From the NCBI GenBank assembly GCA_017615835.1, contig JAFZZI010000004.1:1-64000 (forward strand): a stretch of DNA of 64,000 nucleotides, read 5' to 3'. Shown here piece by piece: positions 6,547-13,733 of this stretch. The position numbers and the translations under genes are program-made. This DNA is from Bacteroidaceae bacterium. GTDB lineage: Bacteria; Bacteroidota; Bacteroidia; Bacteroidales; Bacteroidaceae. The notes beneath the pieces are model-generated. The model had not been told where the DNA came from. It saw only the letters and a list, made by a program, of their open reading frames with translations, and searched no databases. How positions within the stretch are numbered: the stretch's first letter is position 1; each line of letters begins with the position of its first letter.

Positions 6547-9500
6547 ATACTCAGGTCCTTTTGTTCCTTGGAAAGGCGGCTCTGCTAACCGTTGCCTTTG
6601 TGATTATGTACCGCCTTTTGTTGCGTCGTGAAACATTCCACGGTCTTAAACGCGGAGCACTGATGCTCTCGCTTGTTCTCTCATATGTTCTCCCCTTGAC
6701 TGTCATTACAGTGCATCGTGATGTCCGCATGAGCCCTGTGGCTGAAAGCGTGCCCATAACCCAGCCCGTTGTTAATGCAAGTCAGGTGGAATTATTCTCT
6801 CCTGCAATTGAAGCAAGTGTTCCGGCACCTGTTATGGCCGAAACGCAAAGCATTACAATCCAGGCACCGGCAGTAAATAAGGATATTACTGATATTCTGC
6901 TTACATGTCTGTTGGCAGCATACCTGGCCGGTCTGATTGTCATGCTGACACTCAGAGTCATCTCTATCTTAAAGGTTGCATCCATAGTAAGAAACGGAAA
7001 GACCGTAGAGCGCGGTAGCGGCTACAAGATTGTGGTGACCACAAAGAACGTTAGCCCTTTCAGTTGGCTTGGAACCATTGTATTATCTGAAAAGGAATAC
7101 GACAATATTGAAAGGAATGTATTGAAACATGAGAAAGCCCATATAGCACACGGCCATCCTACAGAACTCATGTTGCTTGACCTTATGTCACTGTTCCAGT
7201 GGTTCAACCCTGCAGTCTGGGTTTTAAGGCGTGACCTTTGCCTTGTACATGAGCAGCAGGCCGATGCCGATGTCATCAACTCAGTATCCGATGCACGTTC
7301 GTATCAGTATATGCTGCTGAACCAGTCACAGGGCGGTCTGGCGTTCAACATTATAGCATGTTTTAATGGTAACGGCGTGGAGAGCCGCATCGACATGATG
7401 AACCGCAAGAGATCTGCCAAGCGTCAGATATTGAGATTCCTTTATATTCCTCTATTAATGTGCATATCGTTGGCATTTACTGCAAATGTGACATATGACA
7501 TGAATTATGCGCCTGATCAGGCAGCGCAAGCGGAATCAGAGAATAAACTGTTAGGTGACCAGATCTATCCCGTTTTCAACGTGGACGGACTATGGTTCTA
7601 CATAGAAAATGACAGGGCCGTTCTTTGCCGTCACACTATGGGAGAGCGCGGTCTGGCCATGGAGCAATATCGTGGTGAACCGGAACTGACCATACCGTCA
7701 CAGATTGAGCATGAAGGCAAAACTTATCCGGTTACTAAAATCGGTGAAATGGCTTTTGGAACGTTGTGGCAAACTGAAGGATTGAAACGTATAGCAATAC
7801 CTTCAAGCGTAACAGAGATAGGTTTCAGTGCATTTAACTCTCTTATCGGACTGGAGTCTATATTTATACCTGAGAGTGTTGTTAAGATTGGGAGCAACCT
7901 GTTCAAGGAATGCAACAACCTGTCAAAGATTGAGGTAGCACCGGCCAATACCATTTATGATTCACGTGAGGGTTGCAACGCCATTATAGAGACAGCTTCA
8001 AATACCCTTATAATGGGATGCATGAGTTCTGTTATCCCCGGTAGTGTTACATCTATTGCCGATGAGGCTTTCAAGTCATGCAAGGGACTCAAGGCAATTG
8101 TTATCCCGGAGGGAGTCAAATCAATTGGCAGGTCTGCATTTGAGGAGTGCAGCGGACTGGTGTCCTTAAGTATTCCTGCAAACTTTGAGAAAATAGGTGA
8201 AAATGCCTTCCTGAACTGCACAGGTCTCAAATCAATTGACACAAAGGATGGCTGCAACGCATTAATCAGGGCCAATGAACTGATATTGGGTTGTGCCACT
8301 ACAAAGATACCTGCCGGCGTAAAGAAGATAGGTTACCGTGCTTTCTACCATTGCCATTTTGATTCTCCGTTTGTAATTCCTGCCGGTGTGGAGGAGATAG
8401 GAGATGAGGCATTCATGGGTTTCAGCGGTTTCAGTGACCTGAAAATACCCTCTACTGTCAAGGTGATAGGAAAGGGAGCTTTTGCTGACTATGACATGCT
8501 CTTATCCATAACCGTAGATCCGGCAAACAAGTACTTTGATTCACGTGAAGACTGCAACGCGATTATAAGGACAAAGGACAACACTCTGATTCTGGGATGT
8601 GAGAACACGGTCATTCCTAAAAGCATCAAGACAATAGGTGAAAAGGCTTTCAGCCATTGCAAAGCGGCTAAAGCCCTTGTGCTGCCTGAGGGACTTGAGC
8701 ATATCGGCAGGGAGGCGTTTGCATACTATACCTCGGCTGCTCCTATCAGTCTGCCTTCCAGCCTGAAGACCATTGCTCCAAAAGCATTCCTGGAATGCAA
8801 GTCGCTGGCATCGGAGCTGGTCATATCGGGAAAGGTAAAGGAGATAGGAGACAGTGCATTCCAGTTCTCATACGGTGTGGAGACTGTAACTATAGGCAAG
8901 GGGGTAAAGATTATCGGTGCCAGTGCATTCCAAAGGCTGGATCATGTGAAATCCATGGTGATTCCGGAAGGTGTGAAGAGAATAGGAGAAAGCTGTTTTG
9001 CCGCTTGCGATAATCTGGAAACCGTTTCGTTGCCATCAAGTCTCAAGTATTTAGGCGGAGGAGCGTTCACCGTGTCAGGATTGAGAGAGATAGAAATACC
9101 CAAGAGTATTGCTGAGATAAATGACGGCACTTTCACTATGTGTATGGAGCTTGTCAAAGTGACTCTCCCCAAAACAATAAAGCGAATCGGAAACAGGGCT
9201 TTCTGGGAATGCCGTTCACTTGAACAGTTCCAATTGCCTGAAAAGCTTGAATTTATAGGAGATGACGCTTTTGTTGAAAATAACAGATTCACCGATATTT
9301 ATATTCCAGCCGGAGTCAGGGAAATAGGCCGCCAACCGTTTGCTTCCATAGAAATCAAATCAATCAATGTGGACCCGCGTAACAGCAGATACGAATCGCC
9401 AGAGGGTAGCAATGCATTGATTGACAAGTCATCAGGAACTCTTATCGCGGGTTGCAGTAACACTGTAATACCAAAGGGAGTCAAAGAGATAGGCGAAAGT

Positions 9501-9737
9501 GCTTTTTCAGAGTGCTGGGGTATGGAACGGATTGTAATCCCGGAAGGTGTTGAGCGCATAGGTGATAATGCGTTCCGGAATTGCCGCAATGCAGAGATAA
9601 CAATACCCGCGTCGGTCAAGCATATTGGCACTGCCGCTTTCCTTAATGATGATGAATCCAAGATAACCAACAATTCAACCTTGACAATCAAATACAGACA
9701 ATCTATGGAGGAGATGATGTCAGGGTTCAGGTTCTAA
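6543..9737 (+). CDS. BlaR1-type M56 peptidase fused to BspA-like LRR domain
   Basis: This is a 1,064-residue membrane protein. Residues 1-310 are an M56 peptidase: transmembrane helices at about 5-24, 37-58, 118-141 and 295-312, zinc motif HEKAH at 196-200, and the second motif HEQQADAD beginning at 236. Where BlaR1 carries a penicillin-binding sensor, this protein carries about 700 residues of LRR_5/BspA repeats. They repeat a unit like 'IPxGVxxIGxxAFxxCxxLxxIxIP', interspersed with 'SREDCNAIIRTxxNTLILGC' blocks. Secreted BspA repeats in Bacteroidetes bind host or surface ligands. I infer a sensor whose outer LRR part triggers the inner protease to act on the BlaI-like repressor. It is translationally coupled to that repressor and followed by an exported protein. 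Confidence 0.88.
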   Translation: MNTQVLLFLGKAALLTVAFVIMYRLLLRRETFHGLKRGALMLSLVLSYVLPLTVITVHRDVRMSPVAESVPITQPVVNASQVELFSPAIEASVPAPVMAETQSITIQAPAVNKDITDILLTCLLAAYLAGLIVMLTLRVISILKVASIVRNGKTVERGSGYKIVVTTKNVSPFSWLGTIVLSEKEYDNIERNVLKHEKAHIAHGHPTELMLLDLMSLFQWFNPAVWVLRRDLCLVHEQQADADVINSVSDARSYQYMLLNQSQGGLAFNIIACFNGNGVESRIDMMNRKRSAKRQILRFLYIPLLMCISLAFTANVTYDMNYAPDQAAQAESENKLLGDQIYPVFNVDGLWFYIENDRAVLCRHTMGERGLAMEQYRGEPELTIPSQIEHEGKTYPVTKIGEMAFGTLWQTEGLKRIAIPSSVTEIGFSAFNSLIGLESIFIPESVVKIGSNLFKECNNLSKIEVAPANTIYDSREGCNAIIETASNTLIMGCMSSVIPGSVTSIADEAFKSCKGLKAIVIPEGVKSIGRSAFEECSGLVSLSIPANFEKIGENAFLNCTGLKSIDTKDGCNALIRANELILGCATTKIPAGVKKIGYRAFYHCHFDSPFVIPAGVEEIGDEAFMGFSGFSDLKIPSTVKVIGKGAFADYDMLLSITVDPANKYFDSREDCNAIIRTKDNTLILGCENTVIPKSIKTIGEKAFSHCKAAKALVLPEGLEHIGREAFAYYTSAAPISLPSSLKTIAPKAFLECKSLASELVISGKVKEIGDSAFQFSYGVETVTIGKGVKIIGASAFQRLDHVKSMVIPEGVKRIGESCFAACDNLETVSLPSSLKYLGGGAFTVSGLREIEIPKSIAEINDGTFTMCMELVKVTLPKTIKRIGNRAFWECRSLEQFQLPEKLEFIGDDAFVENNRFTDIYIPAGVREIGRQPFASIEIKSINVDPRNSRYESPEGSNALIDKSSGTLIAGCSNTVIPKGVKEIGESAFSECWGMERIVIPEGVERIGDNAFRNCRNAEITIPASVKHIGTAAFLNDDESKITNNSTLTIKYRQSMEEMMSGFRF

Positions 9738-9745
9738 AACAGATT

Positions 9746-10333
9746 ATGGCTATGAGAAAAACAGTATTGATAGCTGCAATGTTGCTGACCACTGCATTTG
9801 CTTTAGCTCAGCAGTTGGAGAGATGCACTTTGGATGGATTCAGCCAGACAGTAAAGAATGTATTGATTCCCGGTTATGATAAAGCCTGTGGGATGGTTTC
9901 AAGTCCTTCATTCGACTATATGTCAAGCATCATGCTTTATCCTGAAAAGAGAGAGCTGGTTTACAGGAAGGCAAAGGATAATTATACCGGACAGTTGGCT
10001 GAGGACCAAATACCTGTAGAAACCAGTACTATGGTTATTACCGATAAGCAAAACTCAGCACTGACGGCACTGTTTGATGCTTTGATAGCTTCTTCACGTG
10101 AAAAGGAAGAGCCTAAGCCGGGAGAATTTGTGTCGGTGGGCTTGGATGGTGAAACCTATCATTTCTTCAAAGACGGAAAGGCAGGCAAATGTTGGAGTCC
10201 GGGTGAAGGTGATAACCGCGCCAAACTAGTGTTTCTTTTTAGAGAGATAAGCCGTTATGTGAGGAATCACCGTCCTCTTTCCGATGAACTGATAGAGCAA
10301 GTTCAGGACCTGACTAAAAAATTCTCCATGTGA
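9746..10333 (+). CDS. Exported protein of unknown function
   Basis: This 195-residue protein starts MAMRKTVLIAAMLLTTAFALAQ, a clear signal peptide; the second ATG at 9752 is an equally good start. The mature part is soluble, with LERCTLDGFSQTVKNVLIPGYDKACG near its start and a helical C-terminus (DNRAKLVFLFREISRYVRN, then DELIEQVQDLTKKF). I recognise no domain. It starts 8 bases after the M56-LRR gene and is closed by a strong hairpin terminator, so it is very likely the third gene of the BlaI-M56 operon and may be an output or partner of that system. Confidence 0.7.
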   Translation: MAMRKTVLIAAMLLTTAFALAQQLERCTLDGFSQTVKNVLIPGYDKACGMVSSPSFDYMSSIMLYPEKRELVYRKAKDNYTGQLAEDQIPVETSTMVITDKQNSALTALFDALIASSREKEEPKPGEFVSVGLDGETYHFFKDGKAGKCWSPGEGDNRAKLVFLFREISRYVRNHRPLSDELIEQVQDLTKKFSM

Positions 10334-10340
10334 AATTGGG

Positions 10341-10367
10341 TGCAATTGGGGACTGTCCCCAATTGCA
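10341..10367 (+). terminator. Intrinsic terminator after the BlaI-M56 operon
   Basis: A perfect 12-bp stem TGCAATTGGGGA / TCCCCAATTGCA (10341-10352 and 10356-10367) has a 3-base loop and is followed by CATTTTG. It may work in both directions. Confidence 0.65.
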
Positions 10368-10455
10368 CATTTTGCAACGATATTGCAATGCTTTTTTGTT
10401 GGTTTGATAAGCTATATGCCCTTACATTTGTGCCGGAAACAACAAAACCAAGAAT

Positions 10456-11226
10456 ATGAAAAAGCATTTGGTCCTATTGTCAGCATTGCTGCTAATTGAG
10501 GCGGCTGCTGTCTCCGTGTCTGCTAAGAAAAAGGTGAAGCCTGAATACGTTGACCTGGGCCTCAACGTAAAGTGGTGCACATGCAATGTAGGTGCCTCAA
10601 CACCTCTGGATCAGGGTTACTTGTACAAATGGAACGGCATATGGAATGTATTTGCAGACAATGCGTTCGTTAAGGGGGAGAGTGATATTACCAAATTACA
10701 GAAGGGTGAGGATTGGCGTACACCGTCCAATGATGAGATGATAGAACTGCTCAGTTACTGTACCTTTACTTGGGTTGAAAATGATGACTCATGCGGTTTC
10801 AAGGTAACGAGTAATATAGAAGGTTTCACAGACCGTTCCATCTTTATTCCGGTTCTAAAAACCAGAGTTCCTGTTTATGAGATTGTGAGAACCGGTGATG
10901 TGGGGTATTATTTTAATCCGGTGGATTCGTCATACCACTATTTGGGGAATTATATGACAGACTTCATTAAAGATTCATACATACCAGGATTTCTTAGGAT
11001 CGATGGAGGAGGCTCATTTATGATGTTTAAAGAAGCACAGTTGTTCTTAGGCGAATATTATATCCGTCCCGTCAAGCCGTTGGATCCGGTTACACGGCAA
11101 AACAGAGTCCTGCCCCAGGTAGAGTTGAGAGTAACAAATATTGTGTATGGTGAACCGGGAGATATTGATATATCGGAGTTTGAAGGCCTGGAAATGACGA
11201 CTGTTGATGAAGGACTCCAATGGTAA
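10456..11226 (+). CDS. Exported FISUMP-like protein with altered C-terminus
   Basis: This 256-residue protein has signal peptide MKKHLVLLSALLLIEAAAVSVSA and a FISUMP-like domain starting EYVDLGLNVKWCTCNVGASTPLDQGYLYKWNGIW. It then has GEDWRTPSNDEMIELLSYCTFTWV, FKVTSNIEGFTDRSIFIP and YYIRPVKP. Instead of stopping after the RPVxP motif as in relatives, it runs on for about 45 residues to TVDEGLQW. A normal-looking family C-terminus lies in the next frame immediately downstream (11207-11278), so this gene may be a chimera or have a late frameshift. The N-terminus closely resembles the deleted paralog at 4537. A weak -7 match TACATTTG lies at 10423-10430. Confidence 0.7.
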   Translation: MKKHLVLLSALLLIEAAAVSVSAKKKVKPEYVDLGLNVKWCTCNVGASTPLDQGYLYKWNGIWNVFADNAFVKGESDITKLQKGEDWRTPSNDEMIELLSYCTFTWVENDDSCGFKVTSNIEGFTDRSIFIPVLKTRVPVYEIVRTGDVGYYFNPVDSSYHYLGNYMTDFIKDSYIPGFLRIDGGGSFMMFKEAQLFLGEYYIRPVKPLDPVTRQNRVLPQVELRVTNIVYGEPGDIDISEFEGLEMTTVDEGLQW

Positions 11227-11278
11227 TTATGTACACGGGCGTGTATATGGGTTCACAATCCGTCCCGTCTACCCGTAA
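11207..11278 (+). pseudogene. Out-of-frame FISUMP C-terminal remnant
   Basis: In the +1 frame relative to the preceding gene the sequence reads MKDSNGNYVHGRVYGFTIRP and ends VYP-stop. This is the usual last part of FISUMP-like proteins (compare 'SVRPVCP' at 51777). The overlap with the end of the previous gene suggests a frameshift or a join of two paralogs. Confidence 0.55.
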
Positions 11279-11298
11279 AGTTGCAAGGTTTGCAAAGA

Positions 11299-11330
11299 TT
11301 TGCACTGATATGGCATTTTCATTAACTTTG
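11299..11330 (+). promoter_or_regulatory. Promoter of the BRO-N gene
   Basis: TTTG (11299-11302) and TAACTTTG (11323-11330) are 20 bp apart. The -7 element ends only 6 bases before the first possible ATG (11337), so transcription should start at or inside the first codons. This favours the ATG at 11349 or a nearly leaderless message. Confidence 0.7.
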
Positions 11331-11348
11331 TAGAAAATGCTTATGATT

Positions 11349-12212
11349 ATGACAGAAATTGAAAAAACACAGTTTTTTGACGGCAAAAAGGTCCGTACAG
11401 TTTGGGATGATGAAAAACAGGAATGGTTCTTTTCTATTGTGGATGTATGCGGTGTATTGACTGAGCAACCAGATTATGATGGTGCAAGAAAATACTGGAA
11501 AGTATTGAAAGGCAGGCTGATAGCAGAAGGTTTTGAGTTGGTAACAAATTGTTACCAACTGCATATGGTCTCGCCAAAGGATGGGAAACGATATAAAACT
11601 GACGTAGGTGATTTGGAATATATATTTCGTATTATCCAGTCAATACCTTCAAAGAAAGCAGAACCTTTTAAACAATGGATGGCGGGTGTAGCATCTGAGC
11701 GTGTAAATCAGATGATAGACCCTGAGCGTAGCATAGATCAGGCGGTATCGGATTATCGTAGGCTGGGTTATTCTGAGGAATGGATTACGCGTCGGATTAA
11801 AACCATTGAAATCCGAAAAGGACTTACCGATGAGTGGAAACGAGGTGGTGTGATCAAAGAAGTGGATTTTGCATTCCTTACAGACCTTATGTCAAAGACC
11901 TGGAGCGGCTTTACTACCAAAGAGTATAAGAAATACAAGGGTCTAACCAAAGAGAACCTTCGGGATAACATGACTAACATGGAACTCTTGCTGAATGCTT
12001 TGGCAGAAGAATCGGCCACACAACTTAGTAAAGAACGTAATCCGGAAGGCTTGAGGGCTAATGCTGGCGTAGCCCGAGAAGGGGCTGAAGTCGCAAAAAC
12101 AGCCCGTGAAGACTTTGAAAGACGAATAGGTCACAGTGTGGTATCACCCGAAAAGGCAATTGACCACATACAATCACCAGAAGAACTACCCTTCCCAAAA
12201 GCAGAAGACTAG
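11349..12212 (+). CDS. BRO-N / DinD-like protein
   Basis: With start MTEIEKTQFFDGKKVRTVWD this is a 287-residue protein; in-frame ATGs at 11337 and 11343 are alternatives. Residues about 10-110 form a BRO-N (phage antirepressor-type) domain: WFFSIVDVCGVLTEQPDYDGARKYWKVLKGRL, then LVTNCYQLHMVSPKDGKRYKTDVGDLEYIFRIIQSIPSKKAEPFKQW. The helical C-terminal half, with RRLGYSEEWITRRIKTIEIRKGLTDEWKRGG and NMTNMELLLNALAEESATQLSKE, matches DNA-damage-inducible protein D-like members of the family. The role is unknown; such proteins occur on phages and islands. The close promoter makes it a single-gene unit. Repeat copy 6 follows after about 60 bases. Confidence 0.8.
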   Translation: MTEIEKTQFFDGKKVRTVWDDEKQEWFFSIVDVCGVLTEQPDYDGARKYWKVLKGRLIAEGFELVTNCYQLHMVSPKDGKRYKTDVGDLEYIFRIIQSIPSKKAEPFKQWMAGVASERVNQMIDPERSIDQAVSDYRRLGYSEEWITRRIKTIEIRKGLTDEWKRGGVIKEVDFAFLTDLMSKTWSGFTTKEYKKYKGLTKENLRDNMTNMELLLNALAEESATQLSKERNPEGLRANAGVAREGAEVAKTAREDFERRIGHSVVSPEKAIDHIQSPEELPFPKAED

Positions 12213-12271
12213 CTAATAGTATAATAGGTTCGTGAGGGGGACAATTTGTACCCCTCATGAATTTTGATAAT

Positions 12272-12415
12272 GTATTGGGGCGAAGCGAGTATGCGAGCGA
12301 GAGCGGTCCCGGAGGGCCGCCCTGTTCGCTGTGGCGAACTAAAAAAAGGAACGGGTTCGGCCCCGGCGGCGGGTACAAGAAAAGGGAGGTCCGAAAACCT
12401 CCCTTTCCTGTACCC
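12272..12415 (+). repeat. Composite dispersed repeat, copy 6 (5' module + hairpin)
   Basis: The 5' module and GC-rich linker are nearly identical to copy 5. The hairpin arms are at 12371-12390 and 12397-12415. The right arm ends inside the 3' end of the convergent tRNA-Leu gene (12411 onward), so GTACCC is shared between the two. The coding-like tail of other copies is absent and the tRNA occupies its place. Confidence 0.75.
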
Positions 12416-12494
12416 AGAGCCGGTCTCGAACCGGCACGAGTTTTACCCCACTGGTGTTTGAGACCAGCGCGTCTACCGATTCCGCCATCTGGGC
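12411..12494 (-). tRNA. tRNA-Leu (CAA)
   Basis: An 84-nt class II tRNA on the minus strand. The acceptor GCCCAGA pairs with TCTGGGT (first pair G-U), discriminator A. The anticodon loop CTCAAAC within CTGGT/ACCAG gives CAA for leucine. There is a long variable arm, and the T-loop reads TTCGAGA. No CCA is encoded. Confidence 0.9.
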
Positions 12495-12540
12495 TTTTGG
12501 TCGAACCGCAGTTCCCCGACGTGAAGGCTGAACTGCACTG

Positions 12541-12572
12541 CAAAGATACTTGGTTTTTTGAAATCCTGCAAA
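12541..12572 (-). promoter_or_regulatory. Promoter of tRNA-Leu
   Basis: On the minus strand TTTG (complement of 12569-12572) and TATCTTTG (complement of 12541-12548) are 20 bp apart, about 45 bases before the tRNA 5' end. Confidence 0.7.
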
Positions 12573-12588
12573 TTGGTGCTTTATTATA

Positions 12589-12619
12589 TTTGTTTTTAAA
12601 AATTATTGACCTATCTTTG
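12589..12619 (+). promoter_or_regulatory. Promoter of manC
   Basis: TTTG at 12589-12592 and TATCTTTG at 12612-12619 are 19 bp apart, 22 bases before the manC start codon. It is back to back with the tRNA-Leu promoter. Confidence 0.7.
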
Positions 12620-12641
12620 AAGAAACCAACGAAGGCAATAT

Positions 12642-13733
12642 ATGCTGGGAAACGATTGTTACTGTCTGATACTTGCGGGAGGTGCAGGTACGAGATTGTG
12701 GCCGCTTAGCCGTAGAAGGCTTCCAAAGCAGTTTGTTGATTTTTTTAAGAATGGCAATACCTTGCTGAAACAGTCTGTGGCCCGGATGAGCAAGATTGTG
12801 CCAGCTGAGAATATAATAATCTCGACCAATATAGACTATTATAACCTGGTGAGGGAACAGTTGCCCGACCTTGATCCGGCGCAGATCCTTCGTGAGCCTG
12901 CGATGAAGGGTACTGGACCTAGTTTCGTGATGGCTGCCTATCACATACGCGATCTGAATCCCAATGCCAAAGTGGTGGTGATACAGTCTGACGTGTGTGT
13001 CATGGAGGACGAGTCTTTCTTCGAGACTGTAAGCAGGGGCATGGACTTCGTCGAGAGGCACGATGTGCTGCTGATGGTAGGTGTCAAGCCAACCTGTGCC
13101 GACACCCGTTTCAGTTACATGCAGATTGACGATGAAGAGACCGAGGGAATGCACAAGGTGCGTGCTTTCACCGAGGAGCCGGCGCCCGAGTTCGCCAAAC
13201 TGTTTGTCGAGAGCGGTGAGTTCTATTGGAATGCGGGTGTAATGATGTGGAATGCCGAGGCTTTCATCAAGACTGCGGAAATCTATCTGCCTGACGTGAA
13301 CCGCCAGTTTGAACTGATATTTTCTACGCATCACAACCGGGATGCCCGCCGCAATGAACTGTACGCTTTTTACGAGGCTTTCCCTCACGTGTCTATAGAT
13401 TATGCGCTGATGGAGAAGGCCGACAATGTTTATATGACCATCGGCACGTTCAAGTGGAGCGACATGGTGTCATGGGACATTCTGTATGATGTCTGCGACC
13501 ATGATGACAATGGAAATGCCTTGGTAGCAGATAACGCCATGCTTTATGACGGCAGCGGCAATTTTGTGTTTGAGAACTGCAAGGGCCGGAAGTTGGTTGT
13601 GGTGGATGGTATGTCCGACCTCCTGGTGGTAGATACAGACGATGTGCTGCTGATATGCAGCCGCAAGAACGAGCAGGCCTTCAAGAAGTATCTTAATGAT
13701 GTGAGACTGAAGAACGGGGAAGAATTCACTTAG
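12642..13733 (+). CDS. manC: Mannose-1-phosphate guanylyltransferase
   Basis: This 363-residue nucleotidyltransferase makes GDP-mannose from mannose-1-phosphate and GTP, the precursor of mannose and GDP-fucose units in glycans and capsules. The N-terminus YCLILAGGAGTRLWPLSRRR followed by PKQF is the diagnostic GTP- and magnesium-binding motif. ESGEFYWNAGVMMWNAEAF and FKWSDMVSWDILYD are the conserved substrate-site segments. The length fits the single-domain form without a fused isomerase. It has its own promoter. Its last 8 bases overlap the end of the convergent protease gene. The start ATG at 12642 gives MLGNDCYCLIL. Confidence 0.93.
   Translation: MLGNDCYCLILAGGAGTRLWPLSRRRLPKQFVDFFKNGNTLLKQSVARMSKIVPAENIIISTNIDYYNLVREQLPDLDPAQILREPAMKGTGPSFVMAAYHIRDLNPNAKVVVIQSDVCVMEDESFFETVSRGMDFVERHDVLLMVGVKPTCADTRFSYMQIDDEETEGMHKVRAFTEEPAPEFAKLFVESGEFYWNAGVMMWNAEAFIKTAEIYLPDVNRQFELIFSTHHNRDARRNELYAFYEAFPHVSIDYALMEKADNVYMTIGTFKWSDMVSWDILYDVCDHDDNGNALVADNAMLYDGSGNFVFENCKGRKLVVVDGMSDLLVVDTDDVLLICSRKNEQAFKKYLNDVRLKNGEEFT

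Noticed and set aside
7955..8299. Minus-strand ORFs opposite the LRR repeats
   Set aside because: They recur with the same period as the LRR units and are antisense shadows of the repeat codons.
6187..9737. Beta-lactam resistance regulation
   Set aside because: The BlaI-M56 pair is present, but there is no penicillin-binding sensor domain and no beta-lactamase or PBP gene nearby.
12257..12709. A 150-codon ORF running through repeat copy 6, tRNA-Leu and the manC start
   Set aside because: It reads through a tRNA gene and two promoters and has no protein-like composition; it is a chance open frame.
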